A stretch of 8,887 bases of DNA from Methylibium sp964616015 (GTDB lineage Bacteria; Pseudomonadota; Gammaproteobacteria; Burkholderiales; Burkholderiaceae_C), in contig CAZTTC010000128.1 of NCBI GenBank assembly GCA_964616015.1, positions 1 to 8,887 of the forward strand, given 5' to 3'. A model generated the notes under the pieces. That model was not told the DNA's origin and ran no database searches. It was given only the letters and a program-made list of their open reading frames with translations. The position numbers and the translations under genes are program-made. Below are positions 1-6,334 of the stretch, one piece after another. How positions within the stretch are numbered: the first letter of the stretch is position 1; each line of letters begins with the position of its first letter.

Positions 1-599
1 CGCTGCGCCAGGCGCCCGACTGCATCCTGATCGGCGAGATCCGCGACCGCGAGACCATGACGATGGCGATCTCCTATGCGCTGTCGGGCCACCTCGTGCT
101 GTCCACGCTGCACGCCAACAACTCCTACCACGCGCTGGGCCGCATCCTGAGCTTCTACACGCCCGAGTCGCGCCCGGCGCTGATGAGCGACCTGTCGTCG
201 GCGCTGAAGGCCGTGGTGTCGCAGCGGCTGGTGCGCTCCACCGCCGGGGGCCGCGTGCCGGCGGTCGAGGTGATGCTCAACACCAAGCTGGTGTCGGACC
301 TGATCGCGCAAGGCGATTTCTCCGGCGTGAAAGAGGCGATGGAGCAGTCGCTGGCCGAGGGCTCGCAGACCTTCGAGGCCGAGCTGGCGCGCTTCATCAA
401 CGAAGGCACGATCACACGCGACGAGGGCCTGTCCTACGCCGACTCGCCGACCAACCTGATGTGGCGGCTGCAGAACGAAACGGGCGCGCAGTCCAAGCTG
501 CAGGCCAAGAAAGAGGAGAAGGACGAGGGCCCCTCCTTCACCGATATCACGCTCGAGGTGCGCGACGAAGGCAAGCGCACCAACTTCGGCGGGCTGTGA
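1..599 (+). CDS. pilU: PilU, type IV pilus twitching-motility ATPase (3' part)
   Basis: This is the C-terminal 198 residues of a PilT/PilU-type hexameric ATPase, a cytoplasmic motor that with PilT powers retraction of type IV pili. The 5' end lies outside the window; the reading phase starts at base 3. Visible are the Walker B stretch ILIGEIRDRET at the very start, followed by LSGHLVLSTLHANNS, the conserved His box of secretion ATPases, and then the helical C-terminal domain. The charged tail ending in TDITLEVRDEGKRTNFGGL favours PilU over PilT, which ends differently. The Walker A motif would lie upstream of the window. dapE begins 2 bases after the stop (or overlaps it), so the two are probably co-transcribed; pilT is likely just upstream but is not visible. 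The family assignment is secure; the choice of PilU over PilT rests on the tail and on the neighbours. Confidence 0.93.
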   Translation, partial: LRQAPDCILIGEIRDRETMTMAISYALSGHLVLSTLHANNSYHALGRILSFYTPESRPALMSDLSSALKAVVSQRLVRSTAGGRVPAVEVMLNTKLVSDLIAQGDFSGVKEAMEQSLAEGSQTFEAELARFINEGTITRDEGLSYADSPTNLMWRLQNETGAQSKLQAKKEEKDEGPSFTDITLEVRDEGKRTNFGGL

Positions 600-601
600 G
601 T

Positions 602-1759
602 GTGTCCGCGGGCGCGGCCCTCGCCCTGGCCGAGCAGCTGATCTCGCGCCGCTCGGTCACGCCGCAGGACGACGGCTGCCAGGCCCTGATCGCGCAGCGC
701 CTCGCCGCCGCGGGCTTCGAGTGCCACACGATCGCCAGCGGCCCCGAGGACTTTCGCGTCACCAACCTCTGGGCCGTGCGTCGCGGCACGGCCGGCCGCG
801 ACGGCTTCCTGCTGGCCTTCGCCGGCCACACCGACGTGGTGCCCACCGGCCCGCTGGAGCGCTGGACCAGCGACCCCTTCGTGCCCAGCCATCGCGACGG
901 CAGGCTCTATGGCCGAGGCGCGGCCGACATGAAGACCTCGATCGCCTGCATGGTTACGGCCATCGAGGACTTCGTCGCCGTGACGCCGCGGCCCGCCGGC
1001 TCGATCGCCCTGCTGATCACCAGCGACGAGGAAGGACCGGCGCTCGACGGCACCACGCGCGTGGTCGACTGGCTGCGCGAGCGCGGCGAACGCATCGATG
1101 CCTGCATCGTCGGCGAGCCCACCTCCGTGCAGTCGCTCGGCGACATGATCAAGAACGGCCGCCGCGGCTCGCTGACCGGCCGGCTGGTCGTGCAGGGCGT
1201 GCAGGGCCACATCGCCTACCCGCACCTGGCCAGGAACCCCATCCACCTGCTGGCGCCGGCGCTGGCCGAGCTGACCGTCGTGGAGTGGGACCGCGGCAAC
1301 GAGCACTTCCCGCCGACCAGCTGGCAGGTGTCCAACCTGCATGCCGGCACGGGCGCGGGCAACGTGATTCCGGGCGAGGCGGTCGTCGACTTCAACTTCC
1401 GCTATTCGACCGAGTCGACGCCGGAGTCGCTGCAGTCGCGCCTGGCCGCCGTGCTGGACCGCCACGGCCTGAGCCACCGCATCGACTGGACCCTGGGCGG
1501 GCGTCCCTTCCTGACGCGGCCGGGCTCGCTCACCGCGGCCCTGCGCGAATCCATCCGCCAGGTCACCGGCCGCGAGACCGAGCTGTCGACCACCGGCGGC
1601 ACCTCCGACGGCCGCTTCATCGCCGCGATCTGCCCGCAGGTCGTCGAGTGCGGGCCGGTCAACGCCAGCATCCACCAGATCGACGAGCATGTGGCGGTCG
1701 CCGACATCGAGCCGCTGAGCGCGATCTACCGCGGCGTGCTCGAGCGCCTGGTGGCATGA
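602..1759 (+). CDS. dapE: Succinyl-diaminopimelate desuccinylase
   Basis: DapE hydrolyses N-succinyl-LL-2,6-diaminopimelate to succinate and LL-diaminopimelate, in the succinylase branch of lysine and peptidoglycan precursor synthesis. It is a cytoplasmic di-zinc peptidase of the M20 family. From a GTG start at 602 it has 385 aa, a normal length. The metal and catalytic residues are all present: H76 and D78 in AGHTDVVPTG, D109 in GRGAADMK, E143-E144 in TSDEEGP, E172 in VGEPTS, and H358 in NASIHQIDEHV. The lid/dimerisation domain lies between them and carries NGRRGSLTG and QGHIAYPHLARNP. The C-terminus ends LERLVA, like the family, so the gene is intact. No ATG fits the start: GTG at 602 and GTG at 596 (overlapping the pilU stop) are both possible, and 602 gives the usual short N-terminus. 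There is no clear Shine-Dalgarno, so translational coupling to pilU is likely. Its TGA stop lies inside the left arm of an inverted repeat. Confidence 0.96.
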   Translation: MSAGAALALAEQLISRRSVTPQDDGCQALIAQRLAAAGFECHTIASGPEDFRVTNLWAVRRGTAGRDGFLLAFAGHTDVVPTGPLERWTSDPFVPSHRDGRLYGRGAADMKTSIACMVTAIEDFVAVTPRPAGSIALLITSDEEGPALDGTTRVVDWLRERGERIDACIVGEPTSVQSLGDMIKNGRRGSLTGRLVVQGVQGHIAYPHLARNPIHLLAPALAELTVVEWDRGNEHFPPTSWQVSNLHAGTGAGNVIPGEAVVDFNFRYSTESTPESLQSRLAAVLDRHGLSHRIDWTLGGRPFLTRPGSLTAALRESIRQVTGRETELSTTGGTSDGRFIAAICPQVVECGPVNASIHQIDEHVAVADIEPLSAIYRGVLERLVA

Positions 1760-1835
1760 ACCACCCCCGTTGCGGCTGCGCCGCACCCCCTCCAGGGGGC
1801 GCCGCTGGCGGCTGTCGGGCTGGCCGGTTCATGCC
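1753..1835. repeat. Palindrome-rich intergenic repeat element with 10-bp terminal inverted repeats
   Basis: GGCATGAACC at 1753-1762 is a perfect inverted copy of GGTTCATGCC at 1826-1835. Between them are three smaller palindromes: TGCGGC-TGC-GCCGCA at 1771-1785, CCCCC-TCCA-GGGGG at 1786-1799, and GCCGC-TG-GCGGC at 1801-1812. The whole could fold as a cruciform or a branched hairpin in RNA. Such GC-rich palindromic units are common between genes in Burkholderiales genomes, and I infer this is one of them; only one copy is present in the window, so repetition itself is not shown here. The left arm contains the dapE stop codon, and the right arm ends two bases before a purine-rich AGGGG that may be the prmB ribosome binding site. 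Confidence 0.6.
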
Positions 1836-1854
1836 GCAGGGGCCGCTGAGATGA
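1756..1854 (+). other. Short open frame tiling the dapE-prmB gap (32 codons, doubtful gene)
   Basis: An ATG at 1756 overlaps the dapE stop as ATGA (1756-1759). The frame runs 32 codons to a TGA at 1852-1854, which overlaps the prmB start, again as ATGA (1851-1854). The peptide would be Cys/Gly/Pro/Arg-rich (it starts MNHPRCGCAAPPPGG), a composition dictated by the repeat that encodes most of it. I see no conserved domain and doubt that the peptide has a function of its own. It could carry ribosomes across the element and so couple dapE to prmB translation. No Shine-Dalgarno precedes it other than sequence inside dapE. Confidence 0.15.
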
Positions 1855-2732
1855 CACTGGTCGAGATCGTCGAGGCGCAGGCGGCCCGTCTGGACGCGGC
1901 GGGCGTCGCCTTCGGCCACGGCACGACGAATGCCTACGACGAGGCGGCCTGGCTGGTGCAGTGGGCGCTGGACCTGCCGCTCGACACGCTGCACGACGAG
2001 GCTGCGCGGCCGGTGTCGGCCAGCGAGCAGATGGTCGTCGACGCGCTCGTCGAGCGCCGCATCCGCAGCCGCCTGCCGGCCGCCTACCTCACCAAGCAGG
2101 CCTGGCTGCAAGGCGTGGCCTTCTTTGTCGACGAGCGCGTGATCGTGCCGCGCAGCTTCATCGCCGAGCTGATCGCCGACGCCAGCATCGACCGCTGGAT
2201 CGCCCCCACCGCGCGCCGCTTGCTGGACCTGTGCACCGGCAACGGCAGCCTCGCGATCCTGGCGGCGATGGCCTGGCCCGACCTGCGCATCGACGCCAGC
2301 GACCTGTCGGAGGATGCGTTGGCGGTCGCGCGCATCAACGTCGATGCGCACCAGCTCGGCGGCCGCATCGAGCTGCTGCGATCCGACGGTCTGGAGCGCG
2401 TGAACGGGCCCTACGACCTGATCCTGTGCAACCCGCCCTACGTCAACGCCGCCTCGATGGCGGCGCTGCCGCCCGAGTACCGCGCCGAGCCGGCGCTCGC
2501 CCTCGACGGCAACGCCGACGGGGGCCAGGACGGCATGGACTTCGTCCGCGCGCTGCTGCGCGAAGTACCGCGCCACATGAGCGACGACGCCGTGCTGGTC
2601 CTGGAGATCGGCAACGAGCGCGAGCACTTCGAGCGCGCTTTCCCGCGCCTGCAGGCCCTGTGGCTGGAGAGCAGCGCCGGGCCGGACCAGGTGCTGCTGC
2701 TGACCCGCGAGGCGCTGGCCCGCCAGGGCTAG
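1851..2732 (+). CDS. prmB: Ribosomal protein L3 N5-glutamine methyltransferase
   Basis: PrmB transfers a methyl group from S-adenosylmethionine to a glutamine side chain of ribosomal protein L3 during 50S assembly; it is a cytoplasmic enzyme of the HemK/PrmA class. The 293-aa product is close to the usual length. The N-terminal helical substrate domain (about residues 1-100) includes the stretch RRIRSRLPAAYLTKQAWLQG, typical of the family. A Rossmann methyltransferase domain follows, with the SAM loop LDLCTGNGS at 124-133 and the catalytic NPPY at 194-197. The family-typical LALDGNADGGQDG segment comes next. The distinction from HemK/PrmC rests on the N-terminus, with the long helical region beginning MTLVEIVEAQ. 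The ATG at 1851 is preceded by AGGGG at 1838-1842 with 8-nt spacing. It follows dapE in the same direction across a 91-bp repeat-bearing gap and ends just before a strong hairpin, so it is probably the last gene of its transcript. Confidence 0.93.
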   Translation: MTLVEIVEAQAARLDAAGVAFGHGTTNAYDEAAWLVQWALDLPLDTLHDEAARPVSASEQMVVDALVERRIRSRLPAAYLTKQAWLQGVAFFVDERVIVPRSFIAELIADASIDRWIAPTARRLLDLCTGNGSLAILAAMAWPDLRIDASDLSEDALAVARINVDAHQLGGRIELLRSDGLERVNGPYDLILCNPPYVNAASMAALPPEYRAEPALALDGNADGGQDGMDFVRALLREVPRHMSDDAVLVLEIGNEREHFERAFPRLQALWLESSAGPDQVLLLTREALARQG

Positions 2733-2742
2733 GGTCAGTGAA

Positions 2743-2772
2743 CGCGACCGGAGGGCTCGCGCCCGGGTCGCG
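2743..2772. terminator. Strong stem-loop between convergent genes, candidate bidirectional terminator
   Basis: CGCGACC (2743-2749) pairs perfectly with GGTCGCG (2766-2772), and inside it GGGC (2753-2756) pairs with GCCC (2761-2764) around a TCGC loop; a 3-nt/1-nt internal bulge separates the two helices. It begins 10 bases after the prmB stop and ends 13 bases before the end of the convergent minus-strand gene, where a terminator for both directions would be expected. There is no U-tract on either side, so intrinsic termination may be weak or factor-assisted. Confidence 0.5.
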
Positions 2773-2785
2773 CAGGCCGCAGGGG

Positions 2786-3364
2786 CTAGGCCTTCGGCTC
2801 GACAGGCGGCGAACCCGGCGCCGGCGCGACCCAACGGGCCTGGGCCGCCTCGAAGTCCGAGGCGCTCGCCTCGGCCACATGGATGCGCCGCGCGTCCACG
2901 TCCATCGCATCGGTCTTCGGGTGGGGCGCCGCCGCCGCGTCGGCCGCAGCCTGTTGCTCGGCCCGCTCGACCACCGCGACCGCCAGCCGGGAGCGCAGCT
3001 CGGCCAGCCCTTCCTGCTGCCAGTTCGTGACCAGCCCCTCCAGCTGCTGCAGCGCGGCTCTCAACACGTCCACCGGCACCTCGTCCAGCGCCTCGGCGCC
3101 CTGCTTGCGCAAGGCGCCTTCGACATAGGCCAGGTGCCGCAGCACCGAGCGCGACTGCGGATGGCGCTTGAGCAGCGCACGCAGCTGGCTGCCGATCAGG
3201 TCGACCCGGGCCTCGTCCAGGCCGTGCACCGCACGCGATGGCGGGTGGCGTGGCGCCGCTGCCGGCTCGGCCGGGCTGGCCGGGTCCTGCAGCACGACGT
3301 GCAGGTTGATGCCGCGGCGTTCGAGCCGCAGGTGATGACCGAGGAGGGGCAGCCAGCGCTTCAT
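2786..3364 (-). CDS. Hypothetical protein, 192 aa, Ala/Arg-rich, soluble
   Basis: I do not recognise this family. The frame starts at ATG 3364 (MKRWLPLLGHHLRLERRGIN) and stops at TAG 2788-2786. The first about 25 residues are basic and patterned like a short beta/amphipathic segment. A Pro/Ala-rich linker follows (about 30-45). A helical middle (about 48-140) contains heptad-like stretches with many Leu, Gln, Glu and Arg (for example LRALLKRHPQSRSVLRHLAY and LEGLVTNWQQEGLAELRSRL). The tail is acidic/Ala/Pro-rich and probably disordered (it ends PVEPKA). There is no signal peptide, membrane helix or cysteine. The codon pattern, with strong third-position GC and sensible amino-acid use, supports a real gene, unlike the open frames opposite dapE and yheS. 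It is divergent from yheS and convergent with prmB. The middle could mediate protein-protein contact; its role is unknown. Confidence 0.72.
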   Translation of the reverse strand: MKRWLPLLGHHLRLERRGINLHVVLQDPASPAEPAAAPRHPPSRAVHGLDEARVDLIGSQLRALLKRHPQSRSVLRHLAYVEGALRKQGAEALDEVPVDVLRAALQQLEGLVTNWQQEGLAELRSRLAVAVVERAEQQAAADAAAAPHPKTDAMDVDARRIHVAEASASDFEAAQARWVAPAPGSPPVEPKA

Positions 3365-3517
3365 GGCAAGGGAATCAGGAGGTCGACCGCAGCCGCCAGC
3401 ATAGGGTGGGCCGGCTCGTCGCGGCGCTTCGGATCGCAAGGCGAGCGTGATGTCTGTCGCAGGACGTTCGTGGCCCTGCCGGCCCGGTATGCTTGCGCCC
3501 CCCGAAAGCTGCCTCCG
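3365..3517. promoter_or_regulatory. Divergent promoter region between the 192-aa gene and yheS
   Basis: This 153-bp gap must hold promoters for both flanking genes. On the plus strand TATGCT at 3488-3493 is a plausible sigma-70 -10 element, giving a start near 3500 and a leader of about 18 nt for yheS. On the minus strand TATGCT at 3403-3398 is a plausible -10 for the 192-aa gene, with a leader of roughly 25-30 nt. Neither has a convincing TTGACA-like -35 at 16-18 bp. No clear operator palindrome was seen. Confidence 0.35.
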
Positions 3518-5500
3518 ATGATCCGTCTCCAGAACCTCGTCCTGCGCCGCGGCCCCAAGATCGTGCTGCAGGGCGCCGACCTCACGCTCAACCCCGGCGA
3601 GAAGGTCGGCCTCGTCGGCCGCAACGGTGCCGGCAAGTCCTCGCTGTTCGCCCTGCTGACCGGCCACCTGCAGGCCGATGCGGGCGACTTCTCGATGCCG
3701 CCGCGCTGGCGCATGGCCGAAGTCGCCCAGCACATGCCGGAAACCGCCGATCCGGCCACCGACTTCGTGCTCGAGGGCGACACGCGCCTGATGGAAGCGC
3801 AGGCCGCGCTGGCGGCGGCCGAGGCCAGCGGCGACGGTCACGCCATCGGCGACGCCCACGGCCATCTCGCCGAGGCCGGCGCCTACGATGCCCGGCCGCG
3901 GGCCCAGGCGCTGATGCTGGGGCTGGGCTTCAAGAGCGCGCAGCTCGATGCCCCGGTCAACAGCTTCTCCGGCGGCTGGCGCATGCGCCTGCAGCTGGCG
4001 CGCGCGCTGATGTGCCCGAGCGACCTGCTGCTGCTGGACGAGCCGACCAACCACCTGGACCTCGACGCCCTGGTGTGGCTGGAAGCCTGGCTGCAGCGCT
4101 ACGAAGGCACGATGCTGGTCATCAGCCACGACCGCGAGTTCCTCGATGCCATCACCAAGGTCACGGTGCATCTCGAGGAGACCCAGCTCACCCGCTACGG
4201 CGGCAACTACAGCGCCTTCGAGATGATGCGGGCCGAACGCCTGAGCCAGCAGACCGCCGCCTACGCCCGCCAGCAGGACAAGGTGGCGCAGCTGCAGCGC
4301 TTCATCGACCGCTTCAAGGCCAAGGCCAGCAAGGCCAAGCAGGCGCAAAGCCGCGTCAAGGCGCTGGAGCGCATGGAAAAGATCGCGCCGGTGCTCACCG
4401 CGTCCGACTTCGCCTTCGAGTTCAAGGAGCCGCAGAACCTGCCCAACCCCATGCTCGCGATGCGCGACATGGCCTGCGGATACCGCCGTGACGGCGACGG
4501 CGACCTCACCATCGTCCGCGACATCAACCGATCGGTGCAGCCCGGCCAGCGCATCGGCATCCTGGGCGCCAACGGCCAGGGCAAATCGACCCTGGTCAAG
4601 ACCCTGGCCCGCACCCTGCCGGCGCTGGCCGGCAGCGCGACCGAGGGCAAGGGCCTGGCGATCGGCTACTTCGCGCAGCAGGAGATGGACCTGCTGACAC
4701 CCGAGAGTGGCCCGATGGAGCACATGGTGCGGCTGGCCAAGCAGGTCTCGCCCGGCGCGCGCGAGCAGGAGCTGCGCAACTTCCTCGGCCAGTTCCGCTT
4801 CAGCGGCGACATGGTCCACCAGCAGGTCGGCTCGCTGTCCGGCGGCGAGAAGGCGCGCCTGGTGCTGGCGATGATCGTCTGGCAGCGCCCCAACCTGCTG
4901 CTGCTGGACGAACCGACCAACCACCTCGACCTGCAGACCCGCGAGGCGCTGTCGATGGCGCTCAACGAGTTCGAGGGCACGGTGATGCTGGTCAGCCACG
5001 ACCGCGCGCTGCTGCGCGAGGTCTGCGACGAGTTCTGGCTGGTCAGCGGCGGCGGCGTGCGCGACTTCGACGGCGACCTCGACGACTACCAGCGCTGGCT
5101 GCTGGAGCAGTCGCGCGAGCAGGCGCGGGCCTATGCTCAGGCACAGCGGACGCCGGCCGCAGCGCCGTCTCCGGCCCCCGCGCCGGCCCCCGCGGCCAAC
5201 GGCGACGACGCGACCGCCGGGCGGCGCCAGGACCGCAAGGCCCAGGCGCAGGTGCGGCAGCAACTGGCCGAACGCGCCAAGCCGCTGAAGCAGGAACTGG
5301 CGCGCGTCGAGGCACGCATCGCCGAAGCAACGCCGCAGCGCGATGCCCTGGCCACGAGCCTGGGACAGCCGGGCCTCGACGCCACGGCGCGCGCCGAGGG
5401 CGGCCGCCGCCTCAAGGCCCTGGGCGACGAGGTCGAGGCGCTGGAGCTGCGCTGGATGGAGCTGGGCGAAGCCATCGAGGCCTTGAACGCGAACGCGTGA
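3518..5500 (+). CDS. yheS: ABC-F family ATPase, YheS-type
   Basis: This is a soluble tandem-ABC protein of the ABC-F class (no membrane segments), a family that acts on ribosomes, typically in the E-site, to relieve stalled or poorly reacting complexes. It has 660 aa, close to E. coli YheS. ABC domain 1 has Walker A GRNGAGKS (34-41), signature FSGGWRMRLQLA from 150, and Walker B LLLLDEPTNHLD (170-181). The inter-domain helical linker follows (about 245-315, including RFKAKASKAKQAQSRVKALE). ABC domain 2 has Walker A GANGQGKS (350-357), signature LSGGEKAR (440-447), and Walker B LLLLDEPTNHLD (460-471). The FSGGWRMRLQLA signature and the retained linker favour YheS over Uup or EttA. A Pro/Ala-rich hinge (about 545-566) leads to a C-terminal charged coiled coil. 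The start at ATG 3518 (MIRLQNLVLRRG) matches the family N-terminus, although the frame stays open far upstream. It is monocistronic: the gene upstream is divergent and the one downstream convergent. Confidence 0.94.
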   Translation: MIRLQNLVLRRGPKIVLQGADLTLNPGEKVGLVGRNGAGKSSLFALLTGHLQADAGDFSMPPRWRMAEVAQHMPETADPATDFVLEGDTRLMEAQAALAAAEASGDGHAIGDAHGHLAEAGAYDARPRAQALMLGLGFKSAQLDAPVNSFSGGWRMRLQLARALMCPSDLLLLDEPTNHLDLDALVWLEAWLQRYEGTMLVISHDREFLDAITKVTVHLEETQLTRYGGNYSAFEMMRAERLSQQTAAYARQQDKVAQLQRFIDRFKAKASKAKQAQSRVKALERMEKIAPVLTASDFAFEFKEPQNLPNPMLAMRDMACGYRRDGDGDLTIVRDINRSVQPGQRIGILGANGQGKSTLVKTLARTLPALAGSATEGKGLAIGYFAQQEMDLLTPESGPMEHMVRLAKQVSPGAREQELRNFLGQFRFSGDMVHQQVGSLSGGEKARLVLAMIVWQRPNLLLLDEPTNHLDLQTREALSMALNEFEGTVMLVSHDRALLREVCDEFWLVSGGGVRDFDGDLDDYQRWLLEQSREQARAYAQAQRTPAAAPSPAPAPAPAANGDDATAGRRQDRKAQAQVRQQLAERAKPLKQELARVEARIAEATPQRDALATSLGQPGLDATARAEGGRRLKALGDEVEALELRWMELGEAIEALNANA

Positions 5501-5507
5501 CGGCGCC

Positions 5508-5537
5508 GATCGGTGGGGCGGCGGGCGCTCCACCATC
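5508..5537 (+). terminator. Weak hairpin just after yheS, possible terminator
   Basis: GATcGGTGG (5508-5516) pairs with CCACCATC (5530-5537) with one bulged C, around a GC-rich 13-nt loop that can pair further. It begins 8 bases after the yheS stop. No T-run follows, so the call is tentative; the hairpin at 5646-5667 is the alternative. Confidence 0.25.
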
Positions 5538-5645
5538 AGCGTCCATCTCCGGACATGTCGGTCGCCTGTCGCACCGAGCCGCTCCCGCTGCAGCAGGTCC
5601 GAAGTGGGGGTTCTCAGAGGAGCGCCGGGCATCGTCAGGCTTGAA

Positions 5646-5667
5646 GCTGGTGCGTGTGTGCACCAGC
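5646..5667. other. Perfect 8-bp stem-loop with GTGTGT loop
   Basis: GCTGGTGC (5646-5653) and GCACCAGC (5660-5667) form a perfect stem around the loop GTGTGT. An outer helix TCAGG (5635-5639) with CCTGA (5670-5674) extends it across a 6/2 internal loop. It lies in the middle of the convergent spacer. It could be a Rho-independent-like barrier without a U-tract, the end of a degenerate repeat, or part of a small RNA; the sequence alone does not decide. Confidence 0.45.
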
Positions 5668-5747
5668 CACCTGAGATCCGCCAACCAGGCCCACCAGAGC
5701 GGTGCTGACCGCAATGCCGGCAGCGACCCGCAGCCGCGCAGCTCAGG

Positions 5748-5783
5748 CCAGCAGCGGCGGCCGACCCGACGACCCGCTGCCGG
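5748..5783 (-). terminator. 10-bp stem-loop after the ridA-like gene, candidate terminator
   Basis: On the minus-strand transcript CCGGCAGCGG pairs with CCGCTGCTGG over 10 positions, one of them a G-U wobble, around a 16-nt loop. It starts 4 bases beyond the stop codon of the RidA-family gene, the expected place for termination of the three-gene minus-strand transcript. In the plus-strand RNA the wobble becomes an A-C mismatch, so the structure favours the minus strand. No U-tract follows. Confidence 0.38.
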
Positions 5784-5787
5784 ACTG

Positions 5788-6291
5788 TCAGAACGTGCTG
5801 CTGCCGGCCTCGCGCTCGCCCAGCGCAACGATCATGTCGATCTCGACCGCGGCGTTCTTGGGCAGCTGGAACACGCCGACCGAGGTGCGCGTGTGGCCGC
5901 CCGAGGGCTGGAACACGGTGTAGAGGATGTCCGAGGCGGCGTCGGCCACCTCGCTGTGCTGGGTGAAGTTGGCGGCGCTCTTCACGTAGACGGTCATCCG
6001 CAGGATCCTCCTCACGCGGTCCAGCGTGCCGACGCTTTGCCGGATGACGGCCAGCGCGCGCAGCACGCACAGCCGCGCGGCGTGGCGGCCCTCCTCCAGC
6101 GAGACGTCGGCGCCGACGCTGCCGGCCACGGCGACCGCACCCCGCACGCGCGGGATCTGGCCGCTGATGTAGAGCTCGCCGTCGTGCTCGACCGCGACCT
6201 CGTAGCGCGGCACGGCCTTCACCTCCTCGGCATGGTCGATACCCAGCTCGGTGGCCAGCTTCTTGAACAAGGCATCGCGTGCAGTGCTCAT
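5788..6291 (-). CDS. RidA-family (YjgF/YER057c/UK114) protein
   Basis: RidA-type proteins are small cytoplasmic trimers. Characterised members hydrolyse reactive enamine/imine intermediates made by PLP enzymes; others act on different small molecules. This 167-aa protein has a roughly 30-residue N-terminal extension compared with archetypal RidA (about 128 aa), placing it in the longer subgroup often annotated only as RidA family or L-PSP endoribonuclease. Visible family marks are LYISGQIPR (40-48), the central helix with NFTQHSEVADAASDIL (108-123), GGHTRTSVGVFQLP with the active-site-type arginine R135, and VEIDMIVAL (149-157). In the last, D152 replaces the glutamate usual in RidA. ATG 6291 has GAGGA on the minus strand (6300-6296) 4 nt upstream, and AGGAG further back. 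The gene follows the thioesterase-GNAT gene with a 43-bp gap and the same direction, so it is probably the last gene of that operon. The true substrate is unknown. Confidence 0.88.
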   Translation of the reverse strand: MSTARDALFKKLATELGIDHAEEVKAVPRYEVAVEHDGELYISGQIPRVRGAVAVAGSVGADVSLEEGRHAARLCVLRALAVIRQSVGTLDRVRRILRMTVYVKSAANFTQHSEVADAASDILYTVFQPSGGHTRTSVGVFQLPKNAAVEIDMIVALGEREAGSSTF

Positions 6292-6334
6292 GACGTCCTC
6301 TGCTCCTGATCGTCGGGGTCCGATGCTGCCGCGC

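Larger units (their letters stand above)
5501..5787. other. Non-coding spacer between convergent yheS and ridA-like genes
   Basis: I see no credible gene in these 287 bases. They contain three hairpins: 5508-5537, 5646-5667 (extended to 5635-5674) and 5748-5783. The central part (about 5600-5700) reads less like the neighbouring codon-biased DNA, with runs such as GTGGGGGTTCTCAGAGG and GTGCGTGTGTGCAC, and looks like a remnant or insertion. A minus-strand open frame crosses it but lacks the third-position bias of its neighbours. It may be a decayed mobile sequence; I cannot name one. Confidence 0.5.

Noticed and set aside
434..1786. Long minus-strand open frame (450 codons) opposite dapE
   Set aside because: In DNA this GC-rich stop codons are rare in shadow frames. 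The frame encodes Arg/Gly/Ala/His-rich low-complexity sequence with no motif, while the plus strand carries every DapE metal ligand.
1961..3517. Frame of yheS staying open for about 1.5 kb upstream, suggesting an N-terminal extension
   Set aside because: The upstream part is an Arg/Ala/Gly-rich shadow of prmB and the antisense of the 192-aa gene. The family N-terminus begins exactly at ATG 3518.
4022..4951. Near-identical repeat encoding LLLLDEPTNHLD, first seen as a DNA repeat
   Set aside because: It is the Walker B region of the two homologous ABC domains in one protein, not a mobile or tandem repeat.
2786..6070. Minus-strand open frame of over 1000 codons spanning opposite yheS into the 192-aa gene
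   Set aside because: Only its last part (from ATG 3364) has sensible composition and codon use. The rest is the complement of yheS, whose two ABC domains are complete.
5497..6309. Plus-strand open frame of 270 codons across the spacer and the ridA-like gene
   Set aside because: It has no recognisable motif and runs opposite a clear RidA-family gene; the composition is that of a shadow frame.
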